From positions 1-8,938 of the forward strand of contig JAHIOK010000273.1 of NCBI GenBank assembly GCA_018895315.1: a stretch of DNA of 8,938 bases, read 5' to 3'. Of the stretch, positions 1 through 5,399 are shown piece after piece. The notes below the pieces were generated by a model. It did not search any database, was not told the origin of the DNA, and worked only from the letters and a program-made list of their open reading frames with translations. This DNA is from Actinomycetota bacterium. GTDB taxonomy: Bacteria > Actinomycetota > Actinomycetes > Actinomycetales > Microbacteriaceae. How positions within the stretch are numbered: the stretch's first letter is position 1; each line of letters starts with the position of its first letter. The translations under genes were made by a program, and so were the position numbers.

Positions 1-1
1 C

Positions 2-487
2 ACCGACGTCTACTTCGGCGACCTCGACATCCTCCTCCTCGACATGCCGCCCGGTACCGGCGATGTCGCCATCTCCGTCGGCCAGTTCCTCCCCCACGCC
101 GAAGTGCTGGTCGTCACGACTCCGCAGTCCGCCGCCGCAGACGTTGCGGTGCGCAGCGGTCTGGTGGCGCGGCAGACAGGTCAGCGCGTCATCGGCGTCG
201 TCGAGAACATGGCGGGCCTCACTCTTGCGGACGGGACGGTGCTCGAGCTGTTCGGTGCCGGCGGCGGCGCTCTGGTGGCCGCAGCCCTCTCCGTCGGCGA
301 GGAAACTCCCCTGATGGCATCGATCCCGCTGAGTCCGATGCTACGGGTGGACGGGGACGCGGGGACCCCCATCGTTGCGACGCATCCCGAGGATGCGGCG
401 GCCGAGGCCATCACCGCGCTCGCCGAGACGCTCGCAACTCGTCCCCAGAGCCTGCGCGGCCGGGCGCTCCCCGTCACTCTCCGCTGA
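2..487 (+). CDS. mrp: Mrp/ApbC-type P-loop ATPase, C-terminal part (5' end cut by window)
   Basis: The gene is open from the left edge and ends at TGA 485-487, leaving about 161 residues. The segment begins with the strand leading into the switch II motif DMPPGTGD (D at bases 44 minus 3), then VVTTPQSAAADVAVRSG and VIGVVENMAG, which are typical of Mrp/NBP35/ApbC ATPases. This family (MinD/SIMIBI class NTPases) is implicated in carrying or delivering iron-sulfur clusters in the cytoplasm. The Walker A loop and any N-terminal DUF59 domain lie outside the window. The visible part contains no cysteine, so the C-terminal CxxC that holds a bridging cluster in many Mrp proteins is absent; from memory, the mycobacterial Mrp looks the same. 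The gene converges on tatB with an 11-base gap. The family call is secure; the biochemical role in this lineage is not. Confidence 0.93.
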   Translation, partial: TDVYFGDLDILLLDMPPGTGDVAISVGQFLPHAEVLVVTTPQSAAADVAVRSGLVARQTGQRVIGVVENMAGLTLADGTVLELFGAGGGALVAAALSVGEETPLMASIPLSPMLRVDGDAGTPIVATHPEDAAAEAITALAETLATRPQSLRGRALPVTLR

Positions 488-498
488 CAGCGGCGCGC

Positions 499-870
499 CT
501 ACGTCGCTTCCGAGTCGAAGGGCACGGCGTCCCCCGGCGTGAAAGTTGTCTTCGCCGCGAGAGCTTCGGATGCCGCAGCACCAGCCGCTGCCATCTTCAC
601 GGTCGTCGTAGGGGCATCATCCAGCAGCGCTTCACGAATGATGCGACGCGGGTCGTATTGACGCGGGTCCAGCTTCTTCCAGTCGACGTCCTCGAAGCCG
701 TCACCCATCTCGTCCTGTACGCGGGTCTTCGCCCCTCGCAGCATCTCCCTGGCGCGTACCGTGAGGCGCGCGAGCGACTCCGCATAGCCGGGCAGACGCT
801 CGGGGCCGACGAGGATGGCTGCGATCACCCCGATCAGCAGCAGCTTCTCGATCGTCAGCCCGAAGAACAT
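499..870 (-). CDS. tatB: Sec-independent (twin-arginine) translocase subunit TatB
   Basis: This 123-residue protein starts with a short N-terminal membrane helix (about residues 5-21). A Gly-Pro hinge follows at G22-P23 within VGPERLPG, then an amphipathic, charged helix (about 28-55). That is the TatA/TatB architecture. Glutamate at position 8, where TatA usually has glutamine, favours TatB, the subunit that with TatC receives twin-arginine signal peptides of folded export substrates. The C-terminal half is hydrophilic and then Ala/Thr-rich (residues 85-123) and probably disordered. ATG at 868-870 has no Shine-Dalgarno sequence but sits 6 bases after a TAACCT box, suggesting a leaderless mRNA. 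The gene is divergent from the methyltransferase gene and convergent with mrp. In mycobacteria tatB also lies near mrp, after sigE-rseA-htrA, as I recall. TatA-like function cannot be fully excluded. Confidence 0.85.
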   Translation of the reverse strand: MFFGLTIEKLLLIGVIAAILVGPERLPGYAESLARLTVRAREMLRGAKTRVQDEMGDGFEDVDWKKLDPRQYDPRRIIREALLDDAPTTTVKMAAAGAAASEALAAKTTFTPGDAVPFDSEAT

Positions 871-876
871 GACCCC

Positions 877-882
877 AGGTTA
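877..882 (-). promoter_or_regulatory. Candidate leaderless -10 box for tatB
   Basis: On the minus strand TAACCT (TANNNT) lies 6 bases before the tatB ATG, so transcription would start at or next to the start codon. No GGAGG-like sequence precedes the ATG. No good -35 hexamer is visible. The call rests on spacing and on the known actinobacterial pattern, not on data. Confidence 0.5.
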
Positions 883-918
883 CCGCCGCGCCTCAGGTGC
901 ACCGCGCAGGGTTCACCG

Positions 919-936
919 TAGGCTGACCGACGGAGG
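919..936 (+). promoter_or_regulatory. Candidate -10 box and ribosome binding site of the O-methyltransferase gene
   Basis: TAGGCT at 919-924 fits the TANNNT pattern. GGAGG at 932-936 lies 6 bases before ATG 943 and supports that start. If the box is used, the leader would be only about 12 bases. The -35 region is not recognisable. Confidence 0.5.
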
Positions 937-942
937 TCGATA

Positions 943-1611
943 ATGAGCGAGCAGGACGCACATCAGAGGGTCGCTCAGGATGCCTCGAACGACAGGTTCG
1001 CGCAGGAAGCGACCATCGAACCGGAGCACATCCAGCGTGCGCGTGCGCATGCCCTTGAACTCGGTGCCGCACCGATCAGCCCCGCCGTGGGCGCGCAGAT
1101 CGCGCTCATCGCCGCCGTGTCGGCCGCATTGAACATCGTAGAGATCGGCACCGGCGCTGGCGTGTCAGGTCTGTGGCTGCTGCACGGTGCGCCCCGCGCC
1201 ATCCTCACGACCATCGACAGCGAGCCCGAACACCTCGGCGTCGCCCGTCAGGCGTTCGCAGAGGCGAAGGTCCCGGCGGCTCGCGCGCGCTTCATCGCCG
1301 GACGCGCCGCGGATGTGCTGCCCCGCATGAACGAGGCGTCGTACGACATCGTGCTGGTCGATGCCGACCCGGAGGGCGTCATCGAATACGTCGAGCACGG
1401 CTTGCGCCTGGTGCGCCCTGGGGGCACCGTCCTGGTCCCCCGAGTGCTCCACGGCGGCGCCGTGGCCGACCCCGTGCGACGCGACGCAGTCACCGCGGCC
1501 TATCGCTCGTTGATCCACGAAACGCAGTCCTCTCCGGCAGTTTTCGGCGCACTGTCCATCGTCGGCGAGGGGCTTCTGCAGCTCGCGACGAGCAACGCTC
1601 CTCGCGGCTGA
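943..1611 (+). CDS. Class I SAM-dependent O-methyltransferase (Rv1220c-like)
   Basis: This 222-residue cytoplasmic protein has a Rossmann-like methyltransferase fold. An N-terminal helical segment (about 20-60) is followed by SAM motif I VEIGTGAGVSG (66-76). The acidic residue ending strand 2 is D92 in TTIDSEPEH, and the strand 4 motif DIVLVDAD is at 135-142. RLVRPGG is at 155-161. This order matches the O-methyltransferase family 3 (CCoAOMT/COMT-like) group. In cation-dependent members an Asp-Asn pair normally follows the PGG strand; here P166-R167 occupy that place, so the usual divalent-metal site looks incomplete. The substrate is unknown. A good GGAGG supports the start. The gene is divergent from tatB, and a hairpin follows 24 bases after the stop. 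I recall the M. tuberculosis homologue Rv1220c sitting beside sigE; no sigma factor gene is present here. Confidence 0.85.
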   Translation: MSEQDAHQRVAQDASNDRFAQEATIEPEHIQRARAHALELGAAPISPAVGAQIALIAAVSAALNIVEIGTGAGVSGLWLLHGAPRAILTTIDSEPEHLGVARQAFAEAKVPAARARFIAGRAADVLPRMNEASYDIVLVDADPEGVIEYVEHGLRLVRPGGTVLVPRVLHGGAVADPVRRDAVTAAYRSLIHETQSSPAVFGALSIVGEGLLQLATSNAPRG

Positions 1612-1635
1612 GGCCGTACGACCGTCCGAGAACGA

Positions 1636-1667
1636 CAGAACAGCCGGTCAGATGACCGGCCGTTCTG
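1636..1667. terminator. Bidirectional hairpin terminator between convergent genes
   Basis: Two 15-base arms (1636-1650 and 1653-1667) pair with one mismatch (A1642 against C1661) around a 2-base centre. On the minus-strand RNA this pair becomes a U-G wobble, so the stem is unbroken there. It lies 24 bases after the methyltransferase stop and 17 bases after the DUF3117 stop. There is no long T tract on either side, so efficiency is uncertain, but position and symmetry fit a shared terminator. Confidence 0.75.
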
Positions 1668-1684
1668 GGATATCGTGGGTGCGC

Positions 1685-1858
1685 TCAGGCGGGGTTCACA
1701 ACACCGCTGAGCACGGTGTAGAGCTCCTTGGCTTCGGCATCGTTCACCGAGACGACAAGGCGTCCACCGCCCTCGAGCGGCACGCGCACGATGATCAAGC
1801 GCCCTTCCTTCACGGCCTCCATCGGCCCGTCTCCGGTTCTCGGCTTCATGGCTGCCAT
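1685..1858 (-). CDS. DUF3117 small conserved actinobacterial protein (Rv1211-like)
   Basis: This 57-residue protein runs from ATG 1856-1858 to TGA 1685-1687. It begins MAAMKPRTGDGPMEAVKEGR, followed by LIIVRVPLEGGGRLVVSVN and AKELYTVLSG. This closely follows the DUF3117 family (PF11314), which is almost universal in Actinobacteria. I recall the M. tuberculosis member, Rv1211, as MAAMKPRTGDGPLEATKEGR at its N-terminus. The protein is soluble, with no membrane segment. Its function is not established; Rv1211 has been reported as a calmodulin-like protein, but I see no canonical EF-hand loop here. An AAAGGGA ribosome binding site (1865-1871, minus strand) lies 6 bases before the ATG. The gene follows the glycosyltransferase gene on the same strand after 82 bases and probably has its own promoter. 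Confidence 0.93.
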   Translation of the reverse strand: MAAMKPRTGDGPMEAVKEGRLIIVRVPLEGGGRLVVSVNDAEAKELYTVLSGVVNPA

Positions 1859-1890
1859 CGTGGCTCCCTTTCGTCGCTGTATGCCTTATG

Positions 1891-1896
1891 AGTTTA
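1891..1896 (-). promoter_or_regulatory. Candidate -10 box for the DUF3117 gene
   Basis: On the minus strand TAAACT (TANNNT), preceded by GG, lies about 32 bases upstream of the ATG. This leaves a short leader carrying the AAAGGGA ribosome binding site. No convincing -35 box is present. A 10-base perfect palindrome, ATCCGCGGAT (1920-1929), lies upstream and could be an operator or chance. Confidence 0.4.
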
Positions 1897-1940
1897 CCTT
1901 GTGCCTCCGACCGGGGATAATCCGCGGATGCCGTTGACGG

Positions 1941-3188
1941 TCAGGGAATCTGCCAGTAGGTGGTGCTCAGGGCGTACACGTTGTAGATCCACCACCACTG
2001 AGCAACCAGGCACGCCACCAGAACACCTCCGCGCCACACGGTCGATCGCGGTGCGGCCAGAGCCCCCCAGACCGGAGAGATCGGCAGCAACAGTCGGAAG
2101 ATGCTGGACTGCGGGAAGAACACCGCGAGCAGATACAGCAGATAGCTCGCCGTCCACAGCCGAAGGTCAACACCGAGCCTCTTCACGTGCGGCTCGAACA
2201 GCAGAACTGCCGCGATGCCGACGACGAGCACTGCGAGAGCGATGTACCCGATCGTGGCGTTCAGTCCCCACGTGGTGAACCAGAACGCCGTCGCCTCGAG
2301 GAAGCCGTGGAACGGCGAGAAATCCGCGCTGGCGTCGGATATCCAGTTGCGACGCCACGCCAGCTCGGTGGCCAGATAGGCGTCGGGGTTGCCGGTCGCG
2401 ATGCCGGCGATCACCTGCCATGCGAAGCCGCATATGGTCGCGAGCGCGGCCAGGACGATGATGTGGGCTGCATCCCTCCCGGGGAGCGGCGTCTTTCGTC
2501 GCTGCCACCACCGCCAGATTCCGTGCAGTCCCAGCAGCAGCGCGAAGGCCAGCACGCCAGGACGGGTGGCCGCCATCAGCGGAATCAGCAGGTACAGCCA
2601 CCCGTAGGTGCGGCGCATCAGCATCCACAGCGCGAGGAAAAGCCAGAGAAGGAAGAGCGATTCGGCGTACCCGATCTGGAAGACCGCGGCGAGCGGCCCG
2701 CAGGCGAAGAAGACCACAGCCCAGGTCGCCGCCGAGCGGTCCAGACGCAGGCGCATCATCCGGTACAGCACGAGAGAAGCGAAATAGCCCGCGACGAGCG
2801 AGATGATCACCGCACCAGCGCCCCACGAGCCGAAGACGAACCCGATCCCCTGCGCCAGGTATGCAAACAACGGCATGAATGCCCATTGGTTCTCGGCGAC
2901 CTTGCCCGCGCTGGTCAGCGGCAGTGCTGCGGGGTAGCCATTGAGCGCCGTGAACCAGTACCACTGGGCATCCCAGCCCAGCATGTAGTCGCCGATCGTC
3001 GCACCCTTGCCGAAACGCGACGTCGGGGCCGCCAGCGTCGTCGCGATCCCGAAGAACGCCGTCGTCACCACGCGCGCTGCGAGGTAGAGGAAACCGATGC
3101 GTACGGCTGCGGGCCATTGCGACCATCGCCGTGTCGGTGTGACCAGCGGCGGCTCGGCAGACTCGACGGTGGCGTCGTCCGCGGTCAC
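1941..3188 (-). CDS. PIG-V-like GT-C membrane glycosyltransferase (probable mannosyltransferase)
   Basis: This 415-residue polytopic membrane protein has a short charged cytoplasmic N-terminus (1-27), a first helix at about 28-50, and roughly ten further hydrophobic segments. The first extracytoplasmic loop carries GWDAQWYW (71-78, with D73) followed by NQWAFMPLF (100-108). Later come FQIGYAESLFLLW (168-180) and AATRPGV (204-210). These correspond to the acidic loop motif, the Y-S/A-E-x-LF motif and the R-x-G motif of PIG-V/GT76-type GT-C enzymes, which use a polyprenyl-phosphate sugar donor at the outer membrane face. The acceptor is unknown; a lipoglycan or cell-wall glycan would be a guess. 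The start is GTG at 3186-3188, overlapping the dapE TGA in a GTGA arrangement, which implies translational coupling to dapE. Alternative: another GT-C family member of unknown specificity. Confidence 0.75.
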   Translation of the reverse strand: MTADDATVESAEPPLVTPTRRWSQWPAAVRIGFLYLAARVVTTAFFGIATTLAAPTSRFGKGATIGDYMLGWDAQWYWFTALNGYPAALPLTSAGKVAENQWAFMPLFAYLAQGIGFVFGSWGAGAVIISLVAGYFASLVLYRMMRLRLDRSAATWAVVFFACGPLAAVFQIGYAESLFLLWLFLALWMLMRRTYGWLYLLIPLMAATRPGVLAFALLLGLHGIWRWWQRRKTPLPGRDAAHIIVLAALATICGFAWQVIAGIATGNPDAYLATELAWRRNWISDASADFSPFHGFLEATAFWFTTWGLNATIGYIALAVLVVGIAAVLLFEPHVKRLGVDLRLWTASYLLYLLAVFFPQSSIFRLLLPISPVWGALAAPRSTVWRGGVLVACLVAQWWWIYNVYALSTTYWQIP

Positions 3189-4261
3189 GACGTCGCGAGC
3201 CAGGCCCTGAGGCCGCGTTCGACGTCGTCGATCTGTGAGATCGGTACGCGCTCCTCATCGTGATGCGCAAGCTGGGGATCGCCAGGGCCGTAGTTCACCG
3301 CAGGCACACCGAGCGCCGAGAACCGGGCCACGTCTGTCCAGCCGTACTTGGGCCGGGGCTCCGCACCGACCGCACGCAAGAACTCCTGCGCGAGCGGGGC
3401 ATCGAGCCCGGGGCGCGCGCCCGCGGCGACATCGACGATCTCCACCTCGAACCCCGCGAAGATGTCACGGACGTGGCGAGCAGCGTCGTCGGTGCTGCGA
3501 CTCGGCGCGAAGCGGAAATTCACCTCGACCTCGCACAGGTCGGGGATCACATTGCCCGCGACGCCTCCACTGATGCGCACCGCGTTGAGACCTTCACGGT
3601 ATGCCAGGCCCTCGACATCGATCGTGTGCGGTCGGTACTCTGCCAGCCTGCTGAGGATGGGGGCGACCTTGTGTATTGCGTTCTCCCCAATCCACGAACG
3701 AGCGCTGTGGGCCCGTACACCGTGTGTGCGCACGATCGCGCGGAGCGTGCCGTTGCACCCACCTTCAACCTGCCCGTTGGAGGGCTCACCGAGGATCGCG
3801 AAGTCTGCCCGGAACAGATCGGGGCGATTGCGCGCCAGCCGATTCAGGCCGTTGAGATTCGAATCAACTTCTTCGTGGTCGTACCACATCCACGTGATAT
3901 CGGCCCGGGGAGCCGTGAGTTCGGCGGCCAGCTTCAGCTGCACGGCGACGCCGGCCTTCATGTCGACGCTGCCACGACCCCAGATGTGGGGCACACCGTC
4001 GATCTCGATGTCGCGCGTGGGCAGGTTGGCGTTGATCGGCACGGTGTCGATGTGCCCGGCGATGGCGACCCGCTGCTCTCTCCCGAGATTCGTGCGGGCG
4101 ACGATCGTGTCGCCATCGCGGTGCACCTCGAGGTGCGGAAGTGTGCGCATGGCATCATCGATCAGATCGGCGAGGGTGCGCTCGTCTCCGGAGACGCTCG
4201 GGATGTCGCAGATCGTGCGGGTGAGGTCGACCGAGGTGGAGGAGAGATCGAGCCGGCTCAT
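3185..4261 (-). CDS. dapE: Succinyl-diaminopimelate desuccinylase
   Basis: This 358-residue M20-family metallohydrolase cleaves N-succinyl-LL-2,6-diaminopimelate to LL-diaminopimelate and succinate in the cytoplasm, in the lysine/DAP pathway. Visible signature residues are the metal ligand H70 and D72 in GHIDTVP, bridging D100 in GSVDMKAG, catalytic E130 and ligand E131 in YDHEEVDSN, E159 in ILGEPSNG, and the C-terminal ligand H333 in LAHHDEE. GRGSVDMK begins at residue 95. A lid/dimerisation domain occupies about 172-285. I chose ATG at 4259-4261. The frame continues open upstream to about 4525, but that part runs into dapD on the other strand and does not resemble the family. A GGAGG lies only 1 base before the ATG, too close to act normally; a TAGACT box 7 bases upstream suggests a leaderless transcript. 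It is coupled to the glycosyltransferase gene and divergent from dapD. Confidence 0.95.
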   Translation of the reverse strand: MSRLDLSSTSVDLTRTICDIPSVSGDERTLADLIDDAMRTLPHLEVHRDGDTIVARTNLGREQRVAIAGHIDTVPINANLPTRDIEIDGVPHIWGRGSVDMKAGVAVQLKLAAELTAPRADITWMWYDHEEVDSNLNGLNRLARNRPDLFRADFAILGEPSNGQVEGGCNGTLRAIVRTHGVRAHSARSWIGENAIHKVAPILSRLAEYRPHTIDVEGLAYREGLNAVRISGGVAGNVIPDLCEVEVNFRFAPSRSTDDAARHVRDIFAGFEVEIVDVAAGARPGLDAPLAQEFLRAVGAEPRPKYGWTDVARFSALGVPAVNYGPGDPQLAHHDEERVPISQIDDVERGLRAWLATS

Positions 4262-4268
4262 ACCTCCG

Positions 4269-4274
4269 AGTCTA
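4269..4274 (-). promoter_or_regulatory. Candidate leaderless -10 box for dapE
   Basis: TAGACT on the minus strand is separated from the dapE ATG by 7 bases, the spacing expected for a transcript starting at the start codon. Its inferred -35 position (about 4292-4297) falls on the proposed dapD -10 box. No -35 consensus is visible. Confidence 0.5.
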
Positions 4275-4293
4275 CCGAGGCCCCCGAGTTCGC

Positions 4294-4299
4294 TAGCGT
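4294..4299 (+). promoter_or_regulatory. Candidate leaderless -10 box for dapD
   Basis: TAGCGT (TANNNT) lies 6 bases before the dapD ATG with no real Shine-Dalgarno sequence between. Its inferred -35 position (about 4271-4276) falls on the proposed dapE -10 box, so the two promoters would compete for polymerase. Confidence 0.45.
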
Positions 4300-4305
4300 G
4301 GAACC

Positions 4306-5262
4306 ATGAGCGACGAGCGATGGGTATGGGGAGTCGGGCTTGCAACGACGTCCGACGACGGCACGGTACTCGACACCTGGTTCGCCGAGCCCGCGCTCGG
4401 CCGCATCCCGCTGGGATACGACCCCGAGATGCCTCCGGAACGCCTCGAACGCCTCGCCGTGCCCGACCCTCGGCGCGCCGTAACGGTCGACACCGTGACG
4501 ATCGAGATCGACCTCGAAGCGGCACCGACGTCGACCCCCGACGCCTACCTGCGGCTGCACGCGCTCTCCCACCTCCTCGTCGCGCCGAACGAGGTCAACC
4601 TCGACGGCATCTTCGGACACCTGCCCATCGTGGCGTGGACCAACGCCGGCCCCATGCATCCGGATGACGCCACCCGCCTGCGCCCGCTGCTGCTCCGGGA
4701 AGGCATCCAGGTGCAGAGCCTCGACAAGTTCCCGCGGCTTCTGGACTACGTCACACCGATCGGCGTGCGAATCGCGGATGCCTCGCGCGTACGCCTCGGC
4801 GCGCACCTCTCCCCCGGCACCACCGTCATGCACGAGGGTTTCGTCAACTTCAACGCGGGCACCCTGGGCGCTTCGATGGTCGAAGGGCGCATCTCGCAGG
4901 GCGTGACCGTCGGAGACGGTAGCGACATCGGCGGCGGCGCATCCATCATGGGCACGCTGTCGGGTGGCGGCGCACACCGGGTCTCGGTCGGCGCGCGCAG
5001 CCTGCTCGGCGCCAACGCCGGCATCGGCATATCTCTCGGCGACGACTGCATCGTCGAGGCCGGCCTCTATGTCACGGCGGGGTCGAAGATCGTGCTCGCC
5101 GACGAACCGCGGCGTGCCGACGGAACGCTGCCGACAGTGAAGGGAGCCGAGCTCTCCGGCCGCGATGGCATCCTGTTCCGCCGCAATTCGCTGAGCGGCG
5201 CCGTCGAGGCCGTCCGCCGCACGGGCGTCGGCGTGACACTCAACGAGGCCCTCCACGCCTGA
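4306..5262 (+). CDS. dapD: Tetrahydrodipicolinate N-succinyltransferase, actinobacterial type
   Basis: This 318-residue acyltransferase transfers succinyl from succinyl-CoA to tetrahydrodipicolinate, committing it to the succinylase branch of lysine/DAP synthesis. Residues 1-145 form the N-terminal domain typical of the actinobacterial DapD type. About 146-262 form a left-handed parallel beta-helix of hexapeptide repeats, for example VMHEGFVNFNAGTLGASMV (174-192), EGRISQGVTVGDGSDIGGG (193-211) and SLGDDCIVEAGLYVTAGSKI (243-262). E193 in VEGRIS is the likely equivalent of the glutamate described as catalytic in M. tuberculosis DapD. The length matches that protein (317 residues, from memory). 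The protein works as a trimer in the family. ATG 4306 is chosen because the family N-terminus fits and a TAGCGT box lies 6 bases upstream. It is divergent from dapE, which acts later in the same branch. Confidence 0.96.
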   Translation: MSDERWVWGVGLATTSDDGTVLDTWFAEPALGRIPLGYDPEMPPERLERLAVPDPRRAVTVDTVTIEIDLEAAPTSTPDAYLRLHALSHLLVAPNEVNLDGIFGHLPIVAWTNAGPMHPDDATRLRPLLLREGIQVQSLDKFPRLLDYVTPIGVRIADASRVRLGAHLSPGTTVMHEGFVNFNAGTLGASMVEGRISQGVTVGDGSDIGGGASIMGTLSGGGAHRVSVGARSLLGANAGIGISLGDDCIVEAGLYVTAGSKIVLADEPRRADGTLPTVKGAELSGRDGILFRRNSLSGAVEAVRRTGVGVTLNEALHA

Positions 5263-5287
5263 TCCCAGCCTTGTCCTGTTCCGTTTA

Positions 5288-5337
5288 CGAACGGTTCTCG
5301 TCGCTTCCCTGCGCGCCGCGCCGACGAAAACCGTTCG
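5288..5337. repeat. 16-bp inverted repeat (hairpin) between dapD and ppk2
   Basis: Arms 5288-5303 (CGAACGGTTCTCGTCG) and 5322-5337 (CGACGAAAACCGTTCG) match as inverted copies with one mismatch (C5297 against A5328) around an 18-base GC-rich centre. After one unpaired position the arms extend by two more base pairs (5285-5286 with 5339-5340). It begins 25 bases after the dapD stop and ends about 24 bases before the candidate ppk2 -10 box. It may be the dapD terminator, although no T tract follows, or a binding site controlling ppk2. The mismatch becomes a G-U pair on minus-strand RNA. Confidence 0.65.
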
Positions 5338-5361
5338 CAATCGGAATCCGACCCGGAGGCC

Positions 5362-5390
5362 TAAGCTCGACGCATCCCGTCCGAAGGAGG
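5362..5390 (+). promoter_or_regulatory. Candidate -10 box and ribosome binding site of ppk2
   Basis: TAAGCT at 5362-5367 fits TANNNT. AGGAGG at 5385-5390 lies 9 bases before ATG 5400 and fixes the start. The frame is open back to 5271, but that extension would place this ribosome binding site and the inverted repeat inside the gene. Confidence 0.6.
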
Positions 5391-5399
5391 ACAGAGCCT

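Noticed and set aside
1920..1929. 10-base palindrome ATCCGCGGAT as a regulator site
   Set aside because: Perfect but short and single; such palindromes are expected by chance in GC-rich DNA.
2167..3270. Long open frames of about 360 codons on both strands across the glycosyltransferase gene
   Set aside because: Arg/Ala/Pro/His-rich translations with no family features; typical shadows of a high-GC gene. The membrane protein frame has coherent helices and PIG-V motifs.
4262..4525. Upstream extension of the dapE frame by 88 codons
   Set aside because: It runs antisense through dapD, is Arg-rich and unlike DapE N-termini; MSRLDLSSTSVDLTRTICDIPSVSG is the expected family start.
3260..4667. Long plus-strand frames (349 and 439 codons) across dapE
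   Set aside because: They are antisense to dapE, which has all its catalytic residues; their composition is Ser/Arg-rich shadow sequence and one runs into dapD out of frame.
4258..5340. 360-codon minus-strand frame across dapD
   Set aside because: Antisense to the well-conserved dapD beta-helix; no recognisable protein features.
5271..5399. Upstream extension of the ppk2 frame
   Set aside because: It would contain the inverted repeat, a candidate -10 box and a strong AGGAGG; ATG 5400 sits 9 bases after that ribosome binding site.
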